Below, one piece after another: positions 1-8,574 of a stretch of 64,000 bases of DNA. Positions within the stretch are counted from its first letter, which is position 1, and every line of letters starts with the position of its first letter. A program made the position numbers and the translations under genes. The stretch is taken from contig JADJOZ010000001.1 of NCBI GenBank assembly GCA_016713525.1, forward strand, positions 372,001 through 436,000. Reading direction: 5' to 3'. This DNA is from Bacteroidota bacterium (GTDB taxonomy: Bacteria; Bacteroidota; Bacteroidia; AKYH767-A; OLB10). A model generated the notes under the pieces. It had not been told where the DNA came from and searched no databases. It saw only the letters and a list, made by a program, of their open reading frames with translations.

Positions 1-1025
1 TCAGGCTTTCCATGTTGTGCAATGAAATTGGTTGTGAAAACATCTTTCATATCACCTGCAAAGAATTGCATGTTTTCAATTCCGTTTAACTGAGCATTAT
101 ATTTTGCATCTGCAATGGCATCTTCAACATATTCCACACCAATTACCTTTTTACATTGGTGAGATACAAAAGCTGCGATGGAACCAGTTCCGGTATATAA
201 ATCGTAAACAATTTCATTTCCGGTGAGTCCCGCCAGGTCACGAGTCATTTTGTAAAGTTGAAGGGCTTGTTTGGTATTGGTTTGGAAGAAAGATTTCGGA
301 CTAATAATAAATTTTAGATTTTCTAACTGCTCAATAATGAAAGGTCTTCCATGATACACAACCGGGTCCTGATCCTGAATGGTATCGTTTCTTTTGGAAT
401 TGATAATGTATTGCAACGAAGTCAGCCACGGAAATTCTTTTTTGATAGCAGCAACTGCAAAATCGTAAACCATTTTACGAATCGAATCGGCACGTTTATT
501 CTGTAAAAAACAAGTTTCAATATGTAATACTTTATTGAATTTACCGGGGATATGCAATCCGAGTCCGTTCATTTGTTTTGCTTCGGGATCATTCATTTCA
601 TCTTTCAGCAAATAGCGTTTATTCGTGAAAGTATATTCCATTTTATTCCTGTAAAAAACATCGGGGTCACATCCCGAAACAGGATTGTATGAGGTATCTG
701 ATATCTTAGCCAAACGTTGAACAGCATCATGAACCTGCTTTTCTTTGAAATGAATTTGTGCTGCATACGTCATATGTTGCCATTTGCATCCACCACACAA
801 TCCGAAATGCTGACAAAATGGTTCTTGCCTGTAGGCAGAAGGTTGAATTATAGAATCAACAACACCTTCATCAAATGATTTCGATTTTTTAAGCAGTGTA
901 ACATTCACCACATCACCGGGAACCGCACCTTCAATAAAAATTGTTTTCTCACCATTTTTACCAACCGCTCGACCTTTGTCGGCAATGTCGTAAGCCGTAA
1001 TAGTTTCTAAAATTGTTTTTTGCAT
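1..1025 (-). CDS. rlmD: 23S rRNA (uracil-C5)-methyltransferase RlmD, partial
   Basis: This gene is cut by the left edge of the window; about 341 N-terminal residues are visible. It belongs to the TrmA/RlmD family, which uses SAM to methylate C5 of a uridine in 23S rRNA. Seen directly: an N-terminal TRAM-like stretch, the iron-sulfur cysteine cluster CQHFGLCGGC near residue 80, the FFQTN segment, and a SAM-binding motif VYDLYTGTGS. The catalytic cysteine and base would lie beyond the edge. The ATG at 1025 is chosen because a perfect TATCTTTG -7 box ends seven bases upstream of it, so the transcript may have almost no leader. RlmC/TrmA are alternatives, but the four-cysteine cluster favours RlmD. 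Confidence 0.88.
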   Translation of the reverse strand, partial: MQKTILETITAYDIADKGRAVGKNGEKTIFIEGAVPGDVVNVTLLKKSKSFDEGVVDSIIQPSAYRQEPFCQHFGLCGGCKWQHMTYAAQIHFKEKQVHDAVQRLAKISDTSYNPVSGCDPDVFYRNKMEYTFTNKRYLLKDEMNDPEAKQMNGLGLHIPGKFNKVLHIETCFLQNKRADSIRKMVYDFAVAAIKKEFPWLTSLQYIINSKRNDTIQDQDPVVYHGRPFIIEQLENLKFIISPKSFFQTNTKQALQLYKMTRDLAGLTGNEIVYDLYTGTGSIAAFVSHQCKKVIGVEYVEDAIADAKYNAQLNGIENMQFFAGDMKDVFTTNFIAQHGKP

Positions 1026-1031
1026 AGACTG

Positions 1032-1039
1032 CAAAGATA
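1032..1039 (-). promoter_or_regulatory. -7 box of rlmD promoter
   Basis: On the minus strand this reads TATCTTTG followed by C, an exact match to the Bacteroidota -7 consensus TAnnTTTG. No clear TTG -33 element lies at the usual spacing. The box ends only six bases before the rlmD start codon, so a leaderless or near-leaderless transcript is predicted. Confidence 0.5.
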
Positions 1040-1342
1040 GCTTTTGATTGCGAGGAATTTACATGAATGCCGGAATCCATAATCAGGAAAAGTTTCCAGG
1101 CACCTGTAACACTTGTGTTGGTGTAAATGGTATAGATTGTTTTGAACTTTTAAAGCATACAGATTACCTAAATGATTGAAGATGCAATTGCCACTTTTCG
1201 TATGTAATAGCAAATCAAATAGATATGAGGTTGCGTCAATTTCCGGACTTTTTAACAACAGTTCATAAATCGGACATTTTCAAGTTTATTTTCTGCAAAC
1301 CTGAGCTTTTTATTCTTACTTTTAAGTAAACTAAAAACTTAT
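1040..1342. other. Intergenic region between rlmD and T9SS gene
   Basis: About 300 bp separate two divergently transcribed genes. Apart from the rlmD -7 box at its left end I see no RNA gene, strong hairpin or repeat. A short minus-strand open frame here overlaps the rlmD start and has no recognisable features; I regard it as chance. The promoter of the rightward gene should lie in the last 80 bp, but I see no clean TAnnTTTG match. Confidence 0.5.
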
Positions 1343-2410
1343 ATGCCTATGAAAAAACGCTACATGATTCTTGTATTAGTCGTTTGTCAGTTTGCAGCGA
1401 GGGCACAGCCCTATCAGTCTATGCTTCACCCGTCGGATAACAATTGGTATTATACCACTTCAATTATTCCGGTTCGGGTAGCCTCCAGTAATTTACCTGA
1501 TTGTACTTATCCTTCATGGAACAGTATGAGCAGTAATTACATGAGTACGGCAGGCGACACAACCTTTAATGGTTACACGTATTTGCAACTGGAAAACCGG
1601 GAGCAAACGAATCCGACATCCGATTGCTTCTTTGGATTTCTGAGAGAAGACAATGTTGCGAAAAAAGTTTATTTCGTAGATAATCAGTTTGGAACGGAAA
1701 AGTTGATTTATGACTTTTCCATGTTGCCGGGAGACAGTATTTATCTGGATTTTTTGCAACAAGGAATTTTCGAAACAGGTTATTTTACTTTAGACAGTAT
1801 TGGAGTGGTAACAATTATGGCAGGTCCTCGCCGGAGTTTTTATCTTTCCAATCATTCGCAAGCGTGGTCTCAAAGTTCATTGCAGTGGATTGAGGGCGTT
1901 GGTTATCCCGGACACCTGATCTACACCCATTCTGCCAATATGTTTGGTGGACTGTTTATGTGGATTTGTCAGGATGGAATCTTCAGGGATTTCTACCAGC
2001 AATTAACTTGTTTCGATCATGGCGCAACGAAGATTTATTTCGATTCCTGTATGCATGCAGCAGCATTCAACAATTTTTGTTTTTACTACGCCGACTCCTG
2101 CTATTATTTTAATGTTTGCGGTAGTTTGGATGAAAATTCGTTGCTGGGGGATGTCAAAATTGCTCCAAATCCAGGATCCGGCAAGTTTGTCGTATCTGTT
2201 GAAGCATCGCGCGCTACCGGAATGCAAATTCTGGTTTACAATGTGCAGGGCAAACTACTTCGTACCGGTAAATTTATCGAATTACCTCAGGGCTTTTCAG
2301 AAGTGCCACTTGAATTAAGCGAATTACCCGCCGGAATTTATGTGTCAGAAATGAAGCTGAAGGAAGGTAGTGTGTTTCGAAAGCTTGTAATCTCTAAAGT
2401 AACTGATTAA
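1343..2410 (+). CDS. Secreted protein with T9SS type A C-terminal sorting domain
   Basis: The 355-residue product begins with a signal peptide (KKRY followed by a hydrophobic run ending in a FAARAQ cleavage site) and ends with a type A T9SS sorting domain of about 80 residues starting at VKIAPNPGSGKF and closing with RKLVISK. Such proteins are exported by Sec, then moved across the outer membrane by T9SS and anchored or released. The central 240 residues are rich in Cys, Tyr and Ser and resemble no family I recognise. An in-frame ATG two codons later is an equally good start. A hairpin terminator follows directly after the stop. Function beyond surface export is unknown. Confidence 0.85.
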   Translation: MPMKKRYMILVLVVCQFAARAQPYQSMLHPSDNNWYYTTSIIPVRVASSNLPDCTYPSWNSMSSNYMSTAGDTTFNGYTYLQLENREQTNPTSDCFFGFLREDNVAKKVYFVDNQFGTEKLIYDFSMLPGDSIYLDFLQQGIFETGYFTLDSIGVVTIMAGPRRSFYLSNHSQAWSQSSLQWIEGVGYPGHLIYTHSANMFGGLFMWICQDGIFRDFYQQLTCFDHGATKIYFDSCMHAAAFNNFCFYYADSCYYFNVCGSLDENSLLGDVKIAPNPGSGKFVVSVEASRATGMQILVYNVQGKLLRTGKFIELPQGFSEVPLELSELPAGIYVSEMKLKEGSVFRKLVISKVTD

Positions 2411-2419
2411 CATTAAATT

Positions 2420-2445
2420 GAGCAAAGCCGGACCTCCGGCTTTGC
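2420..2445 (+). terminator. Perfect hairpin after the T9SS gene
   Basis: AGCAAAGCCGGA and TCCGGCTTTGCT form a perfect 12-bp inverted repeat separated by CC, ten bases after the stop codon. The pure U tail is weak. Its right arm contains TTTG (2440-2443), which sits 20 bp before the -7 box of the next gene, so the terminator and the next promoter overlap. Confidence 0.7.
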
Positions 2446-2471
2446 TTGCTTTCAATGAATTCGTATCTTTG
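2440..2471 (+). promoter_or_regulatory. Promoter of ornithine aminotransferase
   Basis: TTTG at 2440-2443, a 20-bp spacer and TATCTTTG at 2464-2471 match the Bacteroidota primary promoter at both boxes. The -33 box lies inside the right arm of the upstream hairpin. The start codon is 18 bases beyond the -7 box. Confidence 0.7.
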
Positions 2472-2489
2472 TATTATTATTTATTTGCT

Positions 2490-3715
2490 ATGATTTCACA
2501 TATGACCAGCCAGGCTGCTATTGAACTGGAAGAAAAATACAGTGCACATAATTACCATCCTTTACCTGTTGTTTTGGCAAGAGGGGAAGGTGCACTGGTG
2601 TGGGATGTGGAAGGCAAACAATATTTCGATTTTTTATCAGCGTATAGTGCTGTAAATCAGGGACATTGCCATCCCAGAATCATTCAGTCGCTGGTTGATC
2701 AGGCATCCCGTTTAACGCTTACGTCACGGGCATTCCATCACAATTTATTTGGTGAATATGCTTCCTTTATCACCTCTTTTTTCGGTTACGACAAAGTATT
2801 GCCTATGAATACCGGTGTTGAAGCGGTTGAAACAGGGTTAAAACTTTGCAGGAAATGGGCTTATGAAGTGAAGGGAATTCCGGTGAATCAGGCAAAAATT
2901 ATTGTCTGTGCCGGCAATTTTCACGGTCGTACCATGGCTGCCATTTCAGCATCAACCGATCCCGATTCAAACCGAAACTTCGGACCTTATTTACCGGGAT
3001 TTGAAATAATTCCTTATAACGATTTGTCAGCACTTAAGCATGCTTTGGAAGATCCCAATGTAGCAGGTTTTCTGGTGGAGCCTATTCAGGGAGAAGCTGG
3101 TGTTGTTGTTCCGGATGCCGGTTATCTGCGAACGGCAAAATCTTATTGTGAATCGAAAAAGTATTGTTCATAGCTGATGAAATTCAGACTGGAATTGCCA
3201 GAACGGGTAAGATGCTTGCCTGCGATCACGAAGATGTGAAAGCTGACATTTTGTTGCTTGGAAAAGCTCTCAGTGGTGGCACTATGCCGGTATCTGCAGT
3301 TCTTGCCAATGATGAAGTTATGCTATGTATTAAACCCGGCGAACATGGCAGCACCTATGGTGGGAATCCTTTGGCTTGTGCTGTTGCTATGACAGCCTTG
3401 CAAGTGGTAGAAGATGAAAATCTCAGTGCGAATGCGGAGCGTCTTGGTGAAATTCTTCGAAATGAATTGAAAGCTATCAAGTCTGATATGATTACTTTGG
3501 TTCGGGGCAAAGGCTTGCTGAACGCTATAGTAATTAAACCTGTTAATGGTAAAGATGCCTGGGATGTTTGTCTGAAACTTGCCGAAAACGGCCTATTGGC
3601 TAAGCCTACTCACGGTGATATTATCCGCTTTGCTCCTCCGTTGGTAATTACCGAAGAACAACTTCAGGAATGTATTGCTATCATACGTAAAACGATTTTA
3701 TCGTTTACAGCATAA
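2490..3715 (+). CDS. rocD: Ornithine aminotransferase, with a -1 frameshift
   Basis: Ornithine-oxo-acid transaminase: a PLP enzyme converting ornithine and 2-oxoglutarate to glutamate semialdehyde and glutamate. The joined 408 residues match the family's usual length. Seen: the N-terminal NYHPLPVVLARGEG and the SAYSAVNQGHCHPRI segment, NTGVEAVETGLKL, GNFHGRTMAAIS, the FIADEIQTGIARTGKM block and the PLP lysine in LLLGKALSGG. The frame breaks at an A run at 3156-3160: five A are present, and six would read ESKKVLFIADEIQTG without a gap. As written, the gene makes a 228-residue N-terminal piece stopping at 3171-3173. The start at 2490 is set by the promoter 18 bp upstream; the ATG at 2502 is also possible. 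Sequencing error is the likeliest cause of the break. Confidence 0.88.
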
Positions 3716-4231
3716 TCAGGAAATCATTGCCGCAGGATCTTCTTTTTTGAGAATAGCAGCGCTGATTAATGAAATTACCAGTCCTAAGATTACCATTCCT
3801 AAAAAAGCGAATGCCGACATCATCGCGGGATTTGTCCAGAAATCCATGGTGCCCGACATTTTTTCGATATCAGAATCTGACATGCCACGGTCTAGCATTT
3901 CCTGCTCTTGTTTCAAACGGATATAAGCAAGCATTCCGGGATTGATAACTTTGAAATAAAGAAAGGAATAGATGGAAGAAAGTGCACCTCCAATGATAGA
4001 AATTACCAAACCGCATGAAAAACCCTGTCCGAATGAAATAAACCCATGCTGAAATTTATCCCTTAGTTCCCGGATTCCAAGGAAGGTGACAATTGCAGGA
4101 ACGGCAATGTTAATAATACCGGAAACAGTAGTAACCGTTTCATCTTTTTCGAGTCCCAGAACATATATCAGGAGGGAAATAGCAATCAGGATGCCTCCGA
4201 GAATCAGGCCGTATTGAATATTTGGTTTCAT
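3716..4231 (-). CDS. DUF4199 family membrane protein
   Basis: The 171-residue product has four hydrophobic segments: near residues 8-26, 38-55, 70-95 and 138-162. It carries the DUF4199 signature, a charged RDKFQHGFISFGQGF-like loop between the second and third helices. This is an inner-membrane family common in Bacteroidota with no assigned role. It is convergent with rocD, whose stop codon abuts its own. A promoter with both boxes lies within the 3' end of the upstream oxidoreductase gene. A paralogue with the same layout lies at 40126-40658. Confidence 0.8.
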   Translation of the reverse strand: MKPNIQYGLILGGILIAISLLIYVLGLEKDETVTTVSGIINIAVPAIVTFLGIRELRDKFQHGFISFGQGFSCGLVISIIGGALSSIYSFLYFKVINPGMLAYIRLKQEQEMLDRGMSDSDIEKMSGTMDFWTNPAMMSAFAFLGMVILGLVISLISAAILKKEDPAAMIS

Positions 4232-4253
4232 AGTTCGCGAGTATTTATTGGTG

Positions 4254-4283
4254 CAAATTTATACTTTTCAATCAGATTCCAAA
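4254..4283 (-). promoter_or_regulatory. Promoter of the DUF4199 gene
   Basis: On the minus strand, TTTG (plus 4280-4283), an 18-bp spacer and TAAATTTG (plus 4254-4261) match the Bacteroidota promoter form. The -33 box lies inside the last codons of the neighbouring oxidoreductase gene, suggesting the two genes are expressed separately despite close packing. Confidence 0.6.
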
Positions 4284-5410
4284 ACTAGTTGAGCAGCTTG
4301 TTCTCCAATCATGCTTCCGATGGCTACTCCCATGCCACCCATTCTTACGGCACAAAAGATACCGGGATTAACCTTTTTCAGGATGGTGGTTTTGGAAGAG
4401 CCTAGTCCCATGATTCCGCTCCAGCGATGTGCAATGTTGAGTTTTAAGCCCGGAGCAACTAGTTCAGATAAAAGGCGGTCGAGTGTATTTTGGATGAGGG
4501 GAGTAAGTCCAAATTCAGTAGTTTTTTCAGTTTCAAAATCGAGATTTCTGCCACCTACAAATAATATGCGGTTTCCCACATTCCGGAAATAGTAGTACCC
4601 TTTTTCATAGTGAAAACTACCTTTTAATTTTAGCCCTTCAATAGGTTCTGTTATTAGTACCTGAGCGCGTGCCGGAACGACATCCATTTCAGGAAATAGT
4701 TTACGGGCAAATCCGTTGTTGGCAACTAATACTTTTTTAGCTGGGAATGTAAATCCATCTTCACAGGCAAGTGACACGCTATTGCCGTTACTCTGAATTT
4801 CATATATGCGCAGACCGTTAAGGAGGGTAATTCCGGCAGCACGTACTTTATGGATGAGTGCGTTCATCATGCGACCGGTATTTATTTGACCTTCTCCATT
4901 ATTGCAAATCATGTGTTTGGTGTTTCCAAGACCCATTGATGCAATTTTATCATCGGCAACTGTATAGGTTTGTTTCAGACTGGTTAGTGCTTCCATTCGA
5001 ATATTAAACTCGGTCATGGAGTTTCTGCACAATTCAAATGACGCTTCATCAGCGGGAGTGAAGACCTCATAGCCTCCAAGAGGTTCATATTCCATTTCGT
5101 GATCACCAATGATGGCACGCAACCGTTGTAATCCCTGCCACCTTAGTTTAACGCGTTCAAATACCTGGTCGGCAGATTCCTGATGCAGGTCATCGAGTAA
5201 TTCAGTCATCGATCCAAAACAGGCAAAACCTGCATTTCGGGTACTGGCACCATAAGGAAGAAAACCGGAATCTACCACAGTGATTTGCAGTGCTGGGGAG
5301 GCGGATTTCAGCGACAAAGCAGCATTTAATCCAACAATGCCGCTGCCAATAATGCAAACATCAATATTTTTGAATAGCTGATCGTAATCCCAGTAACTTG
5401 GAACATACAT
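4268..5410 (-). CDS. FAD-dependent oxidoreductase of the DAO family
   Basis: The 380-residue protein has an N-terminal FAD-binding Rossmann motif, CIIGSGIVGLNAALSL at about residues 19-34, ending in an acidic residue (VVDSG) that would bind ribose. A second conserved block, YGASTRNAGFACFG, follows at about 53-66, and the C-terminal MGLGSSKTT and GGMGVAIGSMIGEQAA segments are typical of glycine/D-amino-acid oxidases and PuuB-like amine oxidases. The family oxidises a C-N bond of an amino acid or amine and passes electrons to oxygen or quinone. The substrate cannot be read from the sequence. Upstream of ornithine aminotransferase, an amino-acid catabolic role is plausible but inferred only. Confidence 0.78.
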   Translation of the reverse strand: MYVPSYWDYDQLFKNIDVCIIGSGIVGLNAALSLKSASPALQITVVDSGFLPYGASTRNAGFACFGSMTELLDDLHQESADQVFERVKLRWQGLQRLRAIIGDHEMEYEPLGGYEVFTPADEASFELCRNSMTEFNIRMEALTSLKQTYTVADDKIASMGLGNTKHMICNNGEGQINTGRMMNALIHKVRAAGITLLNGLRIYEIQSNGNSVSLACEDGFTFPAKKVLVANNGFARKLFPEMDVVPARAQVLITEPIEGLKLKGSFHYEKGYYYFRNVGNRILFVGGRNLDFETEKTTEFGLTPLIQNTLDRLLSELVAPGLKLNIAHRWSGIMGLGSSKTTILKKVNPGIFCAVRMGGMGVAIGSMIGEQAAQLVLESD

Positions 5411-5549
5411 ACTCTTAAAATTTAGGACTAAAGTACTAAAATAGTCATGATTATTACCGGCATTATTTCAGATTAAAATAATTTTCATATTCCCACAACA
5501 TGGGCGATGAATTTCAGTTAATTTATCTAATTTTATCCAAACGAAACAC

Positions 5550-7391
5550 ATGAAAATCAATTTACCATCCCTGCAACAGCTTATTAAAGAAGCAGGTGCA
5601 ACTTTAGTTCGTTTTCCGCTGGTATTGGCGTGCGCTGTGGCAGGAACTTATGCTGTCTGGGAACTCATAGACTTATCTAATGAAAATAAAGATCTGCAAG
5701 CCATGCAAATGGGCCATTTGCTTATGGTTTGTGCTCTTGGACTTACTGTCTTGACTGCATTTACCTTGTTTTCGGAAAGAAGAAATCATAATAATATAGT
5801 CAGGTGGGCGCTTCAACTTTTCTGGTCCGGAATACTTTTCTGGTATTACATTACTTTACCGGACACCTTTACCATTTACGAAATTTTCAGGTATGCTATT
5901 TATGTTTTTGCAGGACATTTATTGGTTGCCTTTCTGCCTTATTCAGGAATTAATGAGCCGGAAGGATTCTGGGAATATAATAAATCATTATTTCTTCGAA
6001 TTCTGACATCTGTGCTTTACACCGGTGTATTGACTATCGGTTTGTGTATTGCATTGCTTGCAGTTGATCAGTTATTTGAAATTGAAGTTAAAGGTGAGTA
6101 TTATGCGAAAATAATTTTCACCATGATGGGGATTTTTAATACCTGGTTTTTCCTGTCAGGTGTTCCGAAGCAACTGGAACAGTTGCAAATGGAAACTAAC
6201 TATCCTAAAGGATTAAAAGTTTTCACGCAGTTTGTGCTGTTACCACTCATAACACTTTACATGGTGATCCTGTATGTTTATATGGGGAAAATTATTATCA
6301 CCGGAGTATGGCCGGAGGGATGGGTTTCCTGGCTGGTGATGTGTTTTGCAGTTGCAGGTATTCTGGCGTTGCTATTGATATGGCCGATTCGTAATGATGA
6401 AGGAAATAAATGGATCGGTTTTTATTCGAAGAGTTTTTATTTTGCTATTTTCCCTCTGGTAATTTTGTTGTTTGCATCCATTCGTATAAGAATTAACGAG
6501 TATGGATTCACGGAGCCCAGGTATTATGTGTTGATTTTAGCCTGCTGGCTTGCTGGCATGGCAACCTATTTTTTAATCAGCAAATCGAAGTCAGTAAAAG
6601 TAATTCCATTTTCATTGTTTGTGTTGGCTATTTTTTCTGTACATGGACCATGGAGTGCATTTAGCATCAGTAAACAAAGTCAGTTAAACCGATTCGAAAC
6701 ACTGCTTGAAAAGAATAAGCTGTTTGAAAATGGCCTGGTTGTTAAAGCTACCGACACCATTCCGAAAACAGATAATGTTCAAATTTGTGAGACTATTGAT
6801 TATATCAATGAATATCATGGCTACAAAGAATTTCAACCTTACTTTGTTCAGTCACTTGATTCGGTGATGAAACCGGATACTGTTGGGGCTTTTGTTTCGG
6901 AGGATGATAGGATGATCAAACTGATAGGTTTGGAATGGATGAATACATATATGCTGAACAATGATTCTGAAAAATATTTTTATGGAAATCTGCATGACAA
7001 TGCCGTGATTCCGGTAGCTGGTTACGATGCATTCAGAAATGTGGATTTTTATATTTATGATACAGATGTGAAGGAACAGGTCCGTGATTTCAGTTTTGGT
7101 GAGGATTCAGTAAAGTTAGTTTATAATAACAAAAAACATCAGATTATTTTAAGTCATTTGAATGATTCGGCTACCATAAATATTATCGATTTCGTAAACC
7201 GAATGGAATCCAAACGTTCATCGAATTCCACTTATCCCGTGCCAGAAATGACTTTAAATGCATCTTTGCCGGATGTCAGGATAAAACTAGTGGTGAAATC
7301 AATTTCAGGAAAGCAAATCAAAGGACAGCTAAAAATTAATGCCATGAATGCTGATGTTTTTGTTAAATTTGAGAAAACTTCCGTGCAGTAA
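5550..7391 (+). CDS. DUF4153 family multi-pass membrane protein
   Basis: The 613-residue protein has about eleven hydrophobic segments in its first 370 residues (starting near 21, 54, 84, 111, 146, 188, 226, 258, 293, 324 and 349), followed by a soluble C-terminal part of about 240 residues that should face the periplasm or cytoplasm. Length and layout fit DUF4153, for which no function is established. It is followed after 47 bp by the VWA gene and then the AAA+ gene on the same strand, so a membrane partner for that pair is conceivable, though this is inference from order only. Confidence 0.72.
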   Translation: MKINLPSLQQLIKEAGATLVRFPLVLACAVAGTYAVWELIDLSNENKDLQAMQMGHLLMVCALGLTVLTAFTLFSERRNHNNIVRWALQLFWSGILFWYYITLPDTFTIYEIFRYAIYVFAGHLLVAFLPYSGINEPEGFWEYNKSLFLRILTSVLYTGVLTIGLCIALLAVDQLFEIEVKGEYYAKIIFTMMGIFNTWFFLSGVPKQLEQLQMETNYPKGLKVFTQFVLLPLITLYMVILYVYMGKIIITGVWPEGWVSWLVMCFAVAGILALLLIWPIRNDEGNKWIGFYSKSFYFAIFPLVILLFASIRIRINEYGFTEPRYYVLILACWLAGMATYFLISKSKSVKVIPFSLFVLAIFSVHGPWSAFSISKQSQLNRFETLLEKNKLFENGLVVKATDTIPKTDNVQICETIDYINEYHGYKEFQPYFVQSLDSVMKPDTVGAFVSEDDRMIKLIGLEWMNTYMLNNDSEKYFYGNLHDNAVIPVAGYDAFRNVDFYIYDTDVKEQVRDFSFGEDSVKLVYNNKKHQIILSHLNDSATINIIDFVNRMESKRSSNSTYPVPEMTLNASLPDVRIKLVVKSISGKQIKGQLKINAMNADVFVKFEKTSVQ

Positions 7392-7438
7392 ATCAAGAAT
7401 TAGCCAAAACAATAGTACCTGCAATTTGTTTACCAAAC

Positions 7439-8530
7439 ATGCTTGGATTTCGATTTTCAGATTATAAAAAGCCGGATCAAACCCCATTTGAGGCCTTGTT
7501 TGATATTTTCAAACAATTGCTGACATATACCAATGGTGATTTTGATGAGGCAATCAGTTGGTTAACAGAGCTCGACAAGGAGTATCAATTAACTGACAAA
7601 AGCTATGGCATTGGTGATTTCATTAATGAATTAAAGGAAAAAGGCTATATCAAGGAAGATCAACCGCAAGGTGGTGGATTTATCATTACTGCTAAAACAG
7701 AGCAAGCCATCCGCCAACAGGCGCTTGAGAAAATATTTGGCAAATTAAAAAGAAGCAGACAAGGCAATCATGCTACACGGTTTACCGGAAATGGAGATGA
7801 AATTACTCCTGATACCCGTCCGTTTCAGTTTGGTGATGATATCGGACAAATTTCAATGCTCGATTCTTTCCGGAATGCTCAAATCAATAATGGGATTGGT
7901 GATTTCAGAATGACAGAAGATGATTTGGAAGTCTATGAAAAGGAACACAAGACTCAAACATCAACTGTACTCATGATTGACATTTCTCATTCCATGATTT
8001 TGTATGGTGAAGACCGAATTACTCCCGCCAAAAATGTGGCAATGGCTTTGGCAGAACTCATCCGCACACGTTATCCCAAAGATACCCTTGACATTCTGGT
8101 ATTTGGTGATGATGCATGGGAGATTGAAGTGAAAGATTTGCCTTACCTTCAGGTTGGCCCTTATCATACCAATACAGTTGCAGGTTTGGAGTTGGCAATG
8201 GATTTATTGCGCCGACGAAAAAATGCCAATAAGCAAATATTTATGATTACGGATGGCAAACCAACCTGTATTAAGGAGAATGGAAATTATTACAAGAATA
8301 GTTTTGGTCTCGATCGGAAAATATTTAATAAATGTTTAGCATTGGCACAAAGTTGTCGACGATTAAAAATTCCCATTACAACATTTATGGTTGCAACAGA
8401 TCCATATTTGCAGGAATTTGTCCATGATTTTACAGAAGCAAATAATGGCAAAGCATACTATACATCACTCAAAGGATTAGGGGAATTTATTTTTGAAGAC
8501 TTTGAAAGAAATAAAAAAAGAAGAGTTTAA
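7439..8530 (+). CDS. VWA domain protein partnered with a MoxR-like ATPase
   Basis: The 363-residue protein has an N-terminal helical region of about 170 residues and a C-terminal von Willebrand factor A domain. The metal site (MIDAS) is complete: DISHS at about residues 180-184 gives the D-x-S-x-S motif, and MITDGKPT near 278 supplies the later aspartate. No signal peptide or membrane segment is visible, so it should be cytoplasmic. VWA proteins of this type act with MoxR or ChlI-type AAA+ ATPases in insertion or remodelling of protein complexes; the ATPase gene follows after 44 bp. The target complex is not known. Confidence 0.82.
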   Translation: MLGFRFSDYKKPDQTPFEALFDIFKQLLTYTNGDFDEAISWLTELDKEYQLTDKSYGIGDFINELKEKGYIKEDQPQGGGFIITAKTEQAIRQQALEKIFGKLKRSRQGNHATRFTGNGDEITPDTRPFQFGDDIGQISMLDSFRNAQINNGIGDFRMTEDDLEVYEKEHKTQTSTVLMIDISHSMILYGEDRITPAKNVAMALAELIRTRYPKDTLDILVFGDDAWEIEVKDLPYLQVGPYHTNTVAGLELAMDLLRRRKNANKQIFMITDGKPTCIKENGNYYKNSFGLDRKIFNKCLALAQSCRRLKIPITTFMVATDPYLQEFVHDFTEANNGKAYYTSLKGLGEFIFEDFERNKKRRV

Positions 8531-8574
8531 ATTAATCAGAAAAAATCGCCTTTAACAGGGATGAAGCAATATTT

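Noticed and set aside
1007..1258. Small minus-strand gene of 83 codons
   Set aside because: It overlaps the rlmD start on the same strand in another frame and shows no motif or initiation signal.
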